Below, in pieces: positions 33,165 to 44,729 of a DNA stretch of 64,000 nt. Numbering within the stretch: the stretch's first letter is position 1; the number at the start of each line of letters is the position of its first letter. Location: positions 107,257,513-107,321,512 of the forward strand of contig NC_080677.1 in assembly GCF_030445035.2 (NCBI RefSeq), given 5' to 3'. The notes beneath the pieces were generated by a model. That model was not told where the DNA came from and did not search any database. It was given only the letters and a program-made list of their open reading frames with translations. Source of the stretch: Dasypus novemcinctus. Taxonomy: Eukaryota; Chordata; Mammalia; Cingulata; Dasypodidae. The translations under genes were made by a program, and so were the position numbers.

Positions 33165-33870
33165 CAACTGAAAGAATCTAATATTTAAGAATAAATTTAA
33201 CCAACAATGTAAAGCACTTGTATTAAAAAAACTACAATTCATTGTTAAAAGAAATTTTAGAAGACCTAAATAATTAGAAGAACATTCTGTGCTCAGAGAT
33301 TGGAAAACCAAAAAAAAAAAAAAAGTCAGTTCTACCCAAATTGATATACAAATTCAATGTAATCTGGATAAAAATTCCTCTGGCATTTTAAAAAATAAAT
33401 GGAAAACACAATTATCAAATTTTTTTGGAAGTGTAAGGGGTCCTGAATAGCCAGAAACATCTTAAAAACCAAAAGCAAAGTTGGAGGACGCTCACTCCTG
33501 GACTTTAAATCATATTACCTAGCTACAGTGGTAAAAACAGCATAGTACTGGCATAAAGACAGACACATAGACCAATGGAACCAAACTGATGGTTCAGAAG
33601 CAGACCTTCACATCTATGGTCAAGTGATTTTTGACAAGCCTGTCAAACACACCCAGCTCAGACAGGACAGTCCATTCAACAAATGTTGCTGGGAGAACTG
33701 GATATCCATAGCCAAAAGAAGGAAAGAGGACCCTCTATCTCACACCTTATACAAAAATCAGCTCAAAATTGGTCAAAAACTTAAATACAAAACCAAGAAC
33801 CATAAAGCTTCTAGAAGAAAGTATAGGAAAATATCTTCAAGACTTGGTGGTAGGTGGTGGATTCTTAAAG
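33165..33870 (+). pseudogene. L1 ORF2 C-terminal remnant
   Basis: Decayed reverse-transcriptase-protein tail: segments resembling AILPK-IYKFN, then FGG-SLLDFKSYYLA and KTA-YWHKDRHIDQWNQ-like. Several frames and stops. Confidence 0.65.
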
Positions 33871-34196
33871 GAGATAGAAGGACTGAAATGAACTACTGAT
33901 GTTTAATGTGTGTAGAAGTTTTAATTAACTTTACTGTAAAAGTGTGGAAATGTATAGAGTTGATGGCAACACATTATAGTGAGGAACAGCTGGTTTATAA
34001 ATGGGAATGTGGCTTAAAAGGGTAGTCTAAGGATGTAAATGCCAACTGAAAGAAAGCTAAAGAATAATCTAGGGACTGAATAACACATTAAACCCAGAGG
34101 TGGATGAGAATTGTTGTTGATGGTACAGATGCAAGAGTGTCCTTTGTGGGCTAGAGCAGATGTACATCACTATTGCAGGGTTGTGTGAATGTGGAG

Positions 34197-35432
34197 AACA
34201 TGGGAAAAATACAATTGGAGTGACCTATGGATTGTGGTTAACAGTAATAATATAATATTCAAAGATGTACTGTGTTGATAATGGGGCAGTCTGGAAAAAG
34301 TGTGTCAAATGTACACTATGGACCTGGTAATAGTTTGTTGATATAGCTCATAATCTGTAACAAATGTTCCACTACGGTGTGTGTTGATAAAAGGGTGTTG
34401 TATGGGAAGCGGATTTGCTCAATAGATAGAGCATCCACCTACCACATGGGAAGTCCATGGTTCAAACCCAGGGCCTCCTTGACCCGTGTGGAGCTGGCCC
34501 ATGTGCAGTGCTGATGCGCGCAAGGAGTGCCCTGCCACGCAGGGGTGTCCCTCGCGTAGGGGAGCCCCATGCACAAGGACTGTGCCCCATAAGGATCGCC
34601 GCCCAGCATGAAAAAGTTCAGCCTGCCCAGGAGTGCCACACACACCACACACACAAAGAGCTGAACTAGCAAGATGATGCCAGCCACACACACAAAGAGC
34701 TGAACTAGCAAGATGATGCAATAAAAAGAGACACAGATTCCCGGTGCTGCTGACCAGAATAGAAGCGGACACAAAAGAACACACAGCAAATGGACACAGA
34801 GAGCAGGCAGCGGGGAGGGGGGGGGGGGGCGGGGTTGGAAGGGGAGAGAAATAAATAAAAATAAATCTTTTTAAAAAAAGAAGGGTGTTGTATAGGAATT
34901 CAACACATGTGAATGATTATTTTGTAAGTTTACAACTTCTGTAATAAAAATACATTTAACATATAATATAGGGTGGGTTGGAGGAAAAATACACCAAATG
35001 TAAGATCAGGATTATAGTTAGTAGTAAGATTTTGATGATATTCTTTCATAATTTGTAACAAATGTTTCACAACAATGCAAGGTGTTGGTGGTAGGTTTAT
35101 GTGTGAGACCTCTGTGTTGTTACACATGTTTGCTTTGTGAGGTCACAACTTTTACTATACACTTATTGTTTATGTTTAAATGATATAAAATAATAATAAT
35201 AATAATAGGGTGGGTTGGGGGAAAAAACACGAAATGTAAGATACTTTGGTTAGTAGTAATATTTTAAGGATGCTCTTTAATCATTGGCTAAAAATGTTTC
35301 ATAACAGTGCAAGGTATTGTTGGTAGGGTGAGGTAGAAGAGCCCTGTAGGATGTATGTATGTTTATTTTATAAGTTCACAACTATTACTATACACTTATT
35401 GTTTATGTATGTTTATGTTTGAGTGATAAATT
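34197..35432 (+). repeat. Tandem repeats in the L1 3' UTR
   Basis: A unit starting gggtgggttgg recurs at 34971 and 35208 (period 237 bp), with the shared elements caaatgtaagat, agttagtagtaa and aacaaatgtttcac. A more diverged first unit precedes it and holds the SINE. Confidence 0.75.
34404..34880 (+). repeat. DAS-type SINE, long body, with internal duplication
   Basis: Perfect duplications aagggtgttgtat at 34391-34403 and 34881-34893. A unit containing cacacacaaagagctgaact occurs twice (about 34632-34677 and 34682-34722). A long G run follows near 34809-34835. Confidence 0.92.
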
Positions 35433-35449
35433 TTTTAAAAGACACCTTA

Positions 35450-38400
35450 TATTTAAAGCTAAAATAATTAAAATCATTAGGGGATTTGTAACCTGTTACA
35501 GTAAAATATATAACACTAGCACAAAGGATGGGGGAGGATATAATAGAAGTACAATGTTCTAATGTTCTTACCCTAACTGTGAAGTGGTATAATACTGTTT
35601 CAAAATAGACTAATAAGTTAAAGATGCATATTGTGATTCCAAGAGCAACCACTAAAAAACAGAAAAGTAGTATATTGAAAAAATCAAGAGAGAGACTGAA
35701 AATCCCAACAAATTTAAAATAATTGGAATTGTTCAAAGTATATTCTCTGGGCACAACAGAATTAACTTAGAAATTAATACCAGAGAGAAACAGATAGGGC
35801 TCAACAAACTGGGCTCCTGTTTACCATATAGGAGGTCCAGGGTTTGATGCCCAGGGCCTCCTGGTCAGGGGCAAGCTGGCCCACACAGTGAGCTGGCCCA
35901 CGTGGAGTGCCAGCCCATGCAGGAGTGCCACCCTGCCTGGAAATGGAATCCCACACAAGAAAGCCAGCCCGCACAGGAGTGCCAGCCAACACGGAGAGGT
36001 GGCGCAGCAAGATAACGCAACAAGAGACACAGAGGAGAGAAAATAAGAAGACGTAGCAGAACAGGGAGCAGAGGTGGTTCAAGAGAGTAATTGCCTCTCT
36101 CCCACTCCAGAAGTCCCAGGATCGGTTCCCAGAGCCACCTAATGACAATACAAGCAGACGCAGAAAGAACACACAGTGAATGGACACAGAGAGCAGACAA
36201 TGGGGTGTGGATGGGGGTGGGGGACCAGTGGAGGGGAACAAATAAAAATAAATCTTAAAAAAAAAAATTAATACCAGAAAGATATCTGGAAAATTCTAAA
36301 TATTTGGAAATTAAACAGCATCACTTCTAAATAACCCACAGGTTAAAAAGAATACAAGGGAAATTGGAAAATATTTTAATTAAAATGAAAACATGAAAAT
36401 TTGTAGGATGCTGCTAAAACAGTGCTTAAATGGAAATATAGAATTATATGCTTATACTTATAAAAAAGAAATGACTTAATTACCTAAACTTCCACATTAA
36501 GAAAATAGAAAATAAAGGGTAAATTACAAAGAACAAAGAGGGAAGGAAATAATAAAGATAAGAGTAAAACTCAATGATATCAAAGCCAGAAAAAATATAG
36601 AGAAAATCAGGGAAACCAAAAGCCAGTTCTGTGAAATGACCAATAAAATTGATAATAGCCTCACTGATCAAAGAAGAAAAAAATAAAGAACATAAATCAC
36701 CAATATGAGGAATGAATAAAGGAACATCACAGCAGATCATACAGATACCAAAAAGATAGTAAGGCATCACTATCAACAAATTTTATGCCATTAAATTTAG
36801 TGGCTTAATGAAATTTGTCTTTGAAAGACAAAATTACTAAAGTTCATTCAAGAATAAATATATAAATCTGAATAGCCCTATATCTATTAAAGTAATTAAG
36901 TTTGTAATTAAAAGCTTCTAACAAAAAAATTCTAGGCCCAGATCAATTCAATAGTTAATCCCCCCAAACATTTAAGGACAAAAATAATACCAATTCTACA
37001 CAAACTCTTCGGAAAATAGAAAAGCAACACTTCACAACTCATTTTACAAGACCAGCATTGCCCTAATACCAAAACCAGACAGAAATATAACAAGAAAAGA
37101 ACACTACAAAGTATCCCTCATGAACATGGATACAAATTGAATCTAGAAATACATTAAATACATAATATAATATGACCAAGTAGGGATTACTGCTGGAATA
37201 AAAGGTTTCAATATTTGAAAACCAATCTGTGTAGTTCACTCTATTGGCAGACTACTAATGGAAAACCATATGCATCTCAATAGATGCAGAAATGTGGAAA
37301 AATCATTTAACAAAAATCCATATCTCTTCATGATAAAAACAGCAAAGTAGGAACAAAGGGAATTTTCTCATCTTGATAAAGGATACTTAGAAAACCCTCC
37401 AGCTAACATTTTACTTAATGGGGAAAAATGCTTTTGCACTAAAGTCAGGAAAGAAAGGAAGGATGTCCAGCACAATAAGATAAGAAAAAGAAAAGTATAC
37501 AGATAAAAGGAATAAATAAAACTTTTTGTTTGAGATCATCCACATAGAAAATCCCAAGAAATCTACGAAAAAGATCTTGAACTAACAAGTGTTCTTAGCA
37601 AGGTTGTAGGATACAAAATCCTTATACAAAATTCAGTTGTATTGCTACATACCCCCAATGAACAATTGGAATTGAAATTTTAAAAACTAGTTTTTACAAT
37701 AGTATAAAAACATGAAATACTTAGGGTTAAATCTAACAAAATATGTGCAATGTTTCTATGTTAAAAACTATTTAAAAAATTGCTGAGAGAAATCAAGGCA
37801 TAGCTAAAGTGAGAACTATATAGTGTTTATGGAACAGAAAACTCTATAATTAAGGTGTTAATTCTCCTCAAATTGATTTATAGATTCAACACAAGCCCAA
37901 TAAAATTCAACAGGCTTTTTTTTCCTGCAGAGATTGACAAGTGTATTGTAAAATTTATAGGTAAAGCTAAGTACCTAGACAATTTTGAAATAGAAGAACA
38001 AAGTCGGAGGACTTAGACTACCTGATTTCAAAACCTTCTATATAGACTTTACACCAAAAGCACAAGCGACAAAAGAAAAAAATAGATAAAATGGACTTCA
38101 TAAAAATTTAAAACTTGTATATCAAAGGGCATTATTAAGAAAATGAAAAAACAGCCTATAGAATGGGAGAAAATATTTGGAAATTATATATCTCATAGGG
38201 TTTAATATCTAGAATATATAAAGAACTCCTACAACCCAAGGACAAAAAGACAAATGACCCAATTAAAAAGTAGACAAAGAACTTGAATGTTCATTTCTGC
38301 AAAGAAGATATACAAATGGCCAATAAGCAGATAAAAAAAATACTCAGAATCATTAGTCTTTAGAGAAATGCAAATCAATACCACAATGAGACCACTTCAC

Positions 38401-38507
38401 ACCTGCTAAAGTGGCTAATATTTTACAAACTGAAAATGTGTTGGCAAGAATGCAAGGAAATAGGAATCCTTGTACATTGCTGTGGAAAACAGTTTGTTGT
38501 ATACTCA
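35450..38507 (+). mobile_element. Old L1, right part
   Basis: Decayed ORF2 text in the + direction, many stops (for example near 36400-38480, with cacaatgagaccacttcaca close to the end). Together with 28546-29832 it forms the host element of the younger L1. Confidence 0.6.
35785..36264 (+). repeat. DAS-type SINE, second body type, in the old L1
   Basis: Head cagatagggctcaacaaact, B box gggtttgatgc; duplications aaattaataccaga at 35771-35784 and 36265-36278. Confidence 0.88.
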
Positions 38508-38515
38508 AAAAAGTA

Positions 38516-38848
38516 GTCTGTTCTCTGTGTCTATTTGCTGCGTCTTCTTTGTGCCCTTCTTTTGTCGTCAGCGGCACAGGAATCTGTGTTTCTTTTCGTT
38601 GCATCATCTTGCTGTGTCAGCTCTCCATGTGGGCGGTGCCATTCTTAAGCAGGCTGCACTTTCGCGCTGGGCGGCTCTCCTTAGGGGGCGCACTCCTTGT
38701 GCGTGGGGCTCCCCTACATGGGGGACACCCCTGCGTGGCAGGGCACTCCTTGCGCGCATTCAGCGCTGCACGTGGGCCAGGGGTTTGAACCTCGGACCTC
38801 CCGTGTGATAGACGGACGCCCTAACCACTGGGCCAAGTCCGCTGCCTG
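38516..38848 (-). repeat. DAS-type SINE, long body, reverse, tail side shortened
   Basis: It starts within the body (tctgttctctgtgtctattt) and ends with the reverse head ccaagtccgctgcc. Confidence 0.85.
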
Positions 38849-38959
38849 GAGACATTTTAAATGCATTAAATCTATAGTGTCCTTTTTCAATTTAAAATCG
38901 CTATTAATTTAGGGACTTAATTCACTAAGCCTTAGCAGAAGGCCATGCTAAGTGTTTTG

Positions 38960-39190
38960 CAACCTTAGCAATATTGAAACATTGGACCAGATAATTCTTT
39001 GTCGGGGAGGGGGTGACCCGTGCTTCTTTAGCAGCATCCCTAGCTTCTACCCACGAGGAGCGCTCAATGCCAGCAGCGCCCTCCCCCTGGGCCGTGATAA
39101 CCAAGAATGTCACCAGACATTGCCAATTGTCCTCCGGGGTGGAAGCCCCCGCCACTCCCCCACCCCCATCCCTGCTGAGAACCAATGCTT
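38960..39190 (-). mobile_element. MER5A (hAT-Charlie) DNA transposon
   Basis: Reverse MER5A signature: ggaccagataattctttgtc, tagcagcatccctagcttct, tgtcaccagacattgccaat, ending ctgagaaccaatg. Confidence 0.85.
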
Positions 39191-40030
39191 TAGATTTACA
39201 CTTACGATGCCGAACAAGAGAGAAAACTGTCAAGGGGGAATTTGTTTCTCCAGCCATTCTAATTGCCCAGAAAAAAGGAAAGTCCTAGAAAAAGTGAAGC
39301 ATTACTGAATAGTTTCAGGGTTTTTCTTTCTGTTTTCTCTTTGGGAGTTTATTTGTTTCTATCTACCTTTTCCTGAAATAGTTTAAGGAAGGCTCACAGG
39401 AACCATGGGACATAGGAGAAATCATTAATCAAAAGTAGGAGCAAAAAATAACAATAGTAATACTTTTTTTAAAAACACAAATATAAAAAAAAAAGGAGCA
39501 AAAGGGAATTAAAGAGTTAGGAATGAAATTGAAGTATGCCCATCCTGTGAACTTGCTACCGATGGGCCACACATTTGACCCCATGCTTTCTAGCAACTAC
39601 TCATTTACATAACTCAAAAATGTCCAGAAAAACACAAACCCACCATTCTTGGGATTATGACAGATAAGAACATCTCCCCAGGGATTTCACAAAGGATAAA
39701 TTATTGTGATATAACAGATAATGTCTTCGACAACATTCCTGAGCAGACACAACGAGTTTCACAGAATTAGGTCTATTACTGACCCCTCTCTTTATGGCCT
39801 CAACACAGCACAAAGCTTGATTGGAACTGTGCATAACCGGACTCGTCAGGATGAGGTCTGAATATTGGGCTCTACTGAGCTGTGCTGACCCAGGGAATGT
39901 TTTGAACAATCTAGAGGTTTGAAATGCATTTCTCCCTATTCTTTCTAATCTCATTATTGTTTCTCTCTCCTTGATTTGTTGTTGTTGTTATTGTTGTTGA
40001 GCAGGGTACACATAAACACACACAGGGCTC
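39191..40030. other. Intergenic, no feature seen
   Basis: Unique-looking sequence with short A runs and a (TTG)n stretch near 39978-40000. Confidence 0.4.
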
Positions 40031-40042
40031 AAAATTCCAAGG

Positions 40043-40473
40043 GTAGGGAAGTGGATTTGACCCAATGGATAGGGCGTCCGCCTACCACATGGCAGGTCCA
40101 AGGTTCAAACCCCGGGCCTCCTTGACCCGTGTGGAGCTGGCCCATGCGCAGTGCTGATGTGGGCAAGGAGTGCCCTGCCACACAGGGGAGTCCCCCGCGT
40201 AGGGGAGCCCCACGCGCAAGGAGTGCACCCCGTAAGGAGAGCTGCCCAGAGTGAAAGAAAGTGGAGCCTGTCCAGCAATGATGCCACACACACACAGAGC
40301 TGATGCAGCAAGATGATGCAACAAAAAGAGACACAGATTCCAGGTGCCGCTGACAAGAATACAGGTGGACACAGAAGAACACACAGCGAATGGACACAGA
40401 GAGCAGACAACTGGGGTGGGGGACGAAAAGAAAGAGAAATAAATTTAAATAAATAAATACAATCTTTTTTAAA
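40043..40473 (+). repeat. DAS-type SINE, long body
   Basis: Complete copy. Flanks aaaattccaagg (40031-40042) and aaaattcaaagg (40474-40485) agree at 11 of 12 positions. Confidence 0.9.
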
Positions 40474-40610
40474 AAAATTCAAAGGATACCAATGAATAAT
40501 AGAGAAAAATAAATTTCCTTCCCATCCAGGCTCCCAGTCACCCAGCTCCCCCTCTCCAGAGGCAACCAGTATTAGCCATTTTCTGTGTTCTTGTTTCTAT
40601 TTTACTTTTT

Positions 40611-40763
40611 ATTTTTCCTTATTTATCCTCCCCTCCCCCAAAGGGTCTCTCAGCTGTCTGCTCATTGTTCTGCTCGCCTTCTCCAGGAGACACAGGGAAC
40701 CAAACATAGGTCCTCCCACATGAGAGGCGAGAGCCGAATGGCCTGAGCCACATCCGTTTGCCA
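40611..40763 (-). repeat. Short tRNA-like SINE, reverse
   Basis: Reverse head with ggtcctcccacatgagaggc and gcctgagccacatccgtttg; short body only. Confidence 0.75.
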
Positions 40764-42205
40764 TTTGCTGTGTTTTTGATAAATACAAGTGACAATACCC
40801 TTGAGGCATGTGTTGCGACAATGTGGTCTGCTAAATATCGATCCATAAGGCTCTCAAGACAAACTATGAGATAAGGAAAGAGTCGACACGCTCTTGTGAA
40901 AACGAGGAATCCTCCAAGGATTTTCCTGACCATAAAAGCCATCCTCAGGCCTGGGAGGAAAACCAAGACAGCTCCCAAAGGTAGAGCCACAATTCTCCCT
41001 AGAAAATTTGATTTGTGACCTTTTAAACACAGAGACAAACAAGTGACGGAGGGCTTAAGATCCTTCCCACAGAGCAAGACCATGGTGATTTTAACCTGGA
41101 AAAACAGAATTGAAAGTAACTGCCAGTGGGTTCCCACCGGGGCTAGTAGGACACCCCTATGGGCTGGCCACTCCTGCCTCTGACCCTTTCCCCCAGGAGG
41201 AACTTAGAAGTGGGGTGGGTGGGTTTATGACTGTCACACAGGGCAGAAGGGGTTACTGGTGTTTAGTGGACAGGACACCCCAGACAGACCCACGCACAGA
41301 ACTATCCTGCCCCACATTCCAGCAGCACCCCCAGAGAGAAGCTCTGGCTGGGACCCAACATCGTCCTCAGCCCTGAAACATTTCCACTCGAGTCCCCCCA
41401 GGATCCCTAACTCTGAGCAGCCTCCCTCCCTGGCATACCCATGGAGAGGAACAATTTAGGAATGTGTGCTGAGGTAATGGAATGATGTATTGAGTGTGCT
41501 TTTATTTATAAGCCAGTTTAAAGCTGGGAACATTACTTCCAAAAAAAGTCTTTTTGGTTTCAGAACAGATGAGCTGCTGCTGCCTTTCTTTCTGGCCATG
41601 ATTAGCAAGCAGAGTCAGTTGTCTGTTTTAGACACGCCGGGATGGAAAGAATAAAACTTCATCCCCTGGGTACAAAGGAATGCTGGTCAATTCATTCTCC
41701 CCATGTGTCCAAGAGAGGGGCTGGTTCCGTATGAGGCTACTAAAAGGATGGAAGGTGGGAGGGTTTCTCCCAGTCCGTGGCATCTCCTGGCCTGTGGTTT
41801 TACTTGAATGTCTGTAGCCATCAGTGATTTTTTTGTGTGTGGCATACTTGAGACTTTCGCTCATTCATTCATTCCACACACACTTACTAACTTCCACACA
41901 CCCTGCAATGACAGTCCTACTGTGAGGATTAAATGAGACTTTGTTCATGAAGTGCTTACCTAAGGCCTGAAACAAAGAAATTCTTGGGCATCATTTGCAT
42001 TATTAGCAGAATTGCCAAGTGCTGGGCCCAGGGGTGGACCCAAAGACCAATAAGACTTGTCTCTGGCCCGGCAGGGCTCCCAGCCTCATCAAGGGCACCC
42101 TCTCTGGAAATAGCATGATGGATGTGGTACAGGTACAGGGGAGGCTTAAAAAGGCCTGGCCTGGCCAAGGTTCCACTTCTGAGGAGGGGTCTCCCCCTCT
42201 CTCTC
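40764..42205. other. Intergenic; nothing firm
   Basis: Moderately GC-rich. A possible MIR tail near 41920-41990. No exon is supported. Confidence 0.4.
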
Positions 42206-42621
42206 TTTTTTTTAAAGATTTATTTATTTATTCCCCACCCCCCTTCCCCTCCTCCCGCCTTGCTCTTTTTGCTGTCTGTGTTGTCTTCTCATTTTCTCTC
42301 CTCTAGGATTCACTGGGATTCAATCCTGCAGACTGCTGATGTGGAGAGAGTTTCCCTGTCAGTTGCACCACTGCAGTTCCTGGTTTCTGCTGTGCTTCAC
42401 CTTGACTCTCCCCTTGTCTCTCTTCTGATGCATCATCACCTTGCTGCATGACTCACTTGGCACGGGGCACTGGATCATCATGCGGGCACTCACGCAGGCA
42501 CTGGCTTGCTGCGCAGGCATGCTTTCTCTTCTTCTTTTTCACCAGGAGGCCCCAGGGATTGAACCCAGGTCTTCCCATATGGTAGGTGGAAGCTCTATCA
42601 GTTGAGCCACATCTGCTTCCC
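42206..42621 (-). repeat. DAS-type SINE, second body type, reverse
   Basis: T run, then aaagatttatttatttattc, body and reverse head (gttgagccacatctgcttcc). Close relative of 27516-27986. Confidence 0.88.
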
Positions 42622-42787
42622 TTCCCCCTTTACTCTCATTTGGGAAATTCCCAACCTGAAGGACTCCCACCCAGACACTCTTAGCAGGTTTAGCTGGTGC
42701 TTCCCTGGCGGCTTCCCTGACTGGACGGGTGGGCAGGCTGGGAGAAGGGGGTACTTACAGGGTCTCTCTGAGCCCTAATTGGGGAGC

Positions 42788-42965
42788 AGTGTGTGCGGTG
42801 TTTAAAACCTTGGATTCAGATAAATACACCTCTTGTAAGCTGAATTTAGGTAAGAGTCTTTATCTTATGACGGGGGTGACATCTGTCGCACAAGGTTGTT
42901 GTGAAGGTTAACTATGACCTGCAAAGCCCAGAGCACACTGTCTGGCCCACAGTAAGCTAAAGGGC
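42788..42965 (+). repeat. MIR SINE
   Basis: It contains aaccttggattcagataaat, gtgaaggttaactatgacct and the 3' part tctggcccacagtaagct. Confidence 0.6.
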
Positions 42966-43605
42966 AGCTTTCCTGTGGTGTGTTTTCCAGTTCCCCTTGT
43001 ACGGTGCTTTACAGTTTGCAGTGCTTTTGCCCACGTTTCTCTCTTATTCCTCACAAGCACCCCACGGGATAGACAGAGCAGGGGTTATTCAGCAGATATC
43101 GCCCAGCCAAGGGTGGGCTGGGACAATCTTCCGGGTCGGGCCTAGGAGTCTGATGGGGTTGGAGGGTCTTTTCTGGCGGACTGATGGTGAGTTAAGAAGG
43201 GTGGCTCTTCATGGGGCGTGGCAGATGGCAGACAGCCTCTCTCAGCCCCCGGGTTCCTGGGAAACAGGTGTTTGCTGGAGCCTGGCTCATTCTCCCTTCT
43301 TCCCCAGCCGCCCCTCCAGGAACTCGGCTTGGTAGCCCCCAAGAGGACTGGCTGCTTGTGGGGAGGAATGGGCCTCCCCGCTGCACCTGGGAGTGTGTGT
43401 GTGTGTGTGTGTGTGTGTGGCTCCACAGTGGGCCTGCTCCCAGGGAGGACAGAGCTGGTGGGGCGAGGCTTGCTGGAGTGTGGCTGGCCTGGGCGGGGAG
43501 CCAGCCTGGAAGGAGGAGGAGTGAGGCCGTTTATAGGAACCACAAGCTGCTGCCGATGTGGCAGGGAAGGCACATCTGGTCAGGCTTTGGAGGGTAACTA
43601 CCACG
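42966..43605. other. GC-rich sequence upstream of tRNA-Pro
   Basis: No exon is supported. It contains the TG microsatellite at 43393-43419. Open frames here follow from base composition. Confidence 0.4.
43393..43419. repeat. (GT)n microsatellite
   Basis: About 13 uninterrupted GT units, roughly 190 bp upstream of the tRNA-Pro gene. Confidence 0.95.
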
Positions 43606-43677
43606 GGCTCGTTGGTCTAGGGGTATGATTCTCGCTTAGGGTGCGAGAGGTCCCGGGTTCAAATCCCGGACGAGCCC
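43606..43677 (+). tRNA. tRNA-Pro (anticodon AGG)
   Basis: A 72-nt cloverleaf. The acceptor stem GGCTCGT pairs fully with ACGAGCC, with discriminator C. The anticodon stem CTCGC/GCGAG encloses TTAGGGT with AGG at 43638-43640. The T arm holds GGTTCAAATCC (B box) and the D arm GGTCTAGGGG (A box). A TTTTT run at 43680-43684 can terminate RNA polymerase III. There is no intron and no encoded CCA. Unlike the many tRNA-like SINE heads nearby, all stems are intact and no poly(A) tail or target duplication flanks it, so it looks like a functional gene. I believe human has a Pro-AGG gene at the same place. Confidence 0.97.
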
Positions 43678-44205
43678 TGTTTTTGTTTTTAATTTTTTTT
43701 CCCTGCCCTCCGCTCTCCCACTCCTGCCTGCTCTTTCAGGGAAAGAAGCAGAGAGTCTAGTAGTGTGTGAGTAAAGGACCCTGGTGATAATCTTATAGTC
43801 TCCCCATAAGCCTAATGTGTATTTACCCCATTACTTTCACTAAAGCCAAACTGAGCAAGAGGGGATTCTTATGGAATCTGGCTGAACCCGGGAAGGCTAG
43901 AACCAAAGGGCTACAATTTGTTAGGAAGAAGATAACCTCTCAGAGGCCCTCAGATAAAGAGCAAGCCATCAGGACAGAGATGTGGGCCTGAAGTGGAAGT
44001 CAGGAAAAAACAAGCTTTTATGTATGTAAAACCCAAGCTATGATATGCACTGAATTCCAAGACCAAAAGCTATAATTACAGTTATAATTCCAAGTCCCTG
44101 CTTACCCTTTGGCAAAATGGGGACAATAATACTTATTTCTCAGGATTGCTGGGAAGATGAAATGAATACTGTATGTGAGAACCCTTTTCAAATTATAAAG
44201 TACGG

Positions 44206-44608
44206 GGAAGCAGACTTGACCCAATGGATAAGGTGTCTGCCTACCACATGGGAGGTCCACGGTTCAAACCCCAGGCCTCCTTGACCCATGTGGAGCTGGC
44301 CCATGTGCAGTGCTAATGCGCAGAAGGAGTGCCATGCCACGCAGGGGTGTCCCCGCATAGGGGAGCCCCATGCGCAAGGAGCCCCGTAAGTAGAGCCGTC
44401 CAATGTGAAAGAAAGTGCAGTCTGCCCAAGAATGGCGTCGCACACATGGAGAGCTGACACAACATGACACAACAAAAAAAGACACAGATTCCCATGCTGC
44501 TGGTAAGGATAGAAGCGGTCACAGAAGGATACACAGCGAATGGACACAGAGAGCAGACAACTGAGGGGGGAGAAAAATAAATAAATAATCTAAACAAAAA
44601 ACAAAAAG
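44206..44608 (+). repeat. DAS-type SINE, long body
   Basis: Perfect 16-bp duplications caaattataaagtacg at 44190-44205 and 44609-44624; likely a young copy. Confidence 0.93.
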
Positions 44609-44729
44609 CAAATTATAAAGTACGTAATGCACCCTGACCCCTGAAACACAGAAACATAAGATAAAATAGGATTTAAAAATTAAAATATCAACAATCTCAA
44701 GTTTAAAAGATAAAGATTTAAAAAATGAC

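Larger units (their letters stand above)
29849..35433 (+). mobile_element. Younger L1 with 5' end, ORF1 remnant and target duplication; internally deleted
   Basis: It starts near aagatggcggcagagtaagg, typical of an L1/HAL1 5' UTR. Flanking repeats are tttaaaagacaactta (29833-29848) and tttaaaagacacctta (35434-35449), 15 of 16 identical. ORF1 at 30959-31924 keeps one frame over about 320 codons but has stops at 31202, 31649 and 31658. ORF2 starts near 32020 (TLNVNGFNSPI-like), then jumps near 32705 to its last third (about 33165-33870), so the middle is missing. Nested inside are two SINEs and a solo LTR. Confidence 0.8.

Noticed and set aside
34971-35432. Possible CRISPR-like or satellite array
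   Set aside because: Only two to three units of about 237 bp, located in an L1 3' UTR; not a CRISPR array, and the host is a mammal.
43142-43628. Overlapping open frames on both strands upstream of the tRNA
   Set aside because: They follow GC-rich composition and the GT microsatellite; no exon signals or family match.
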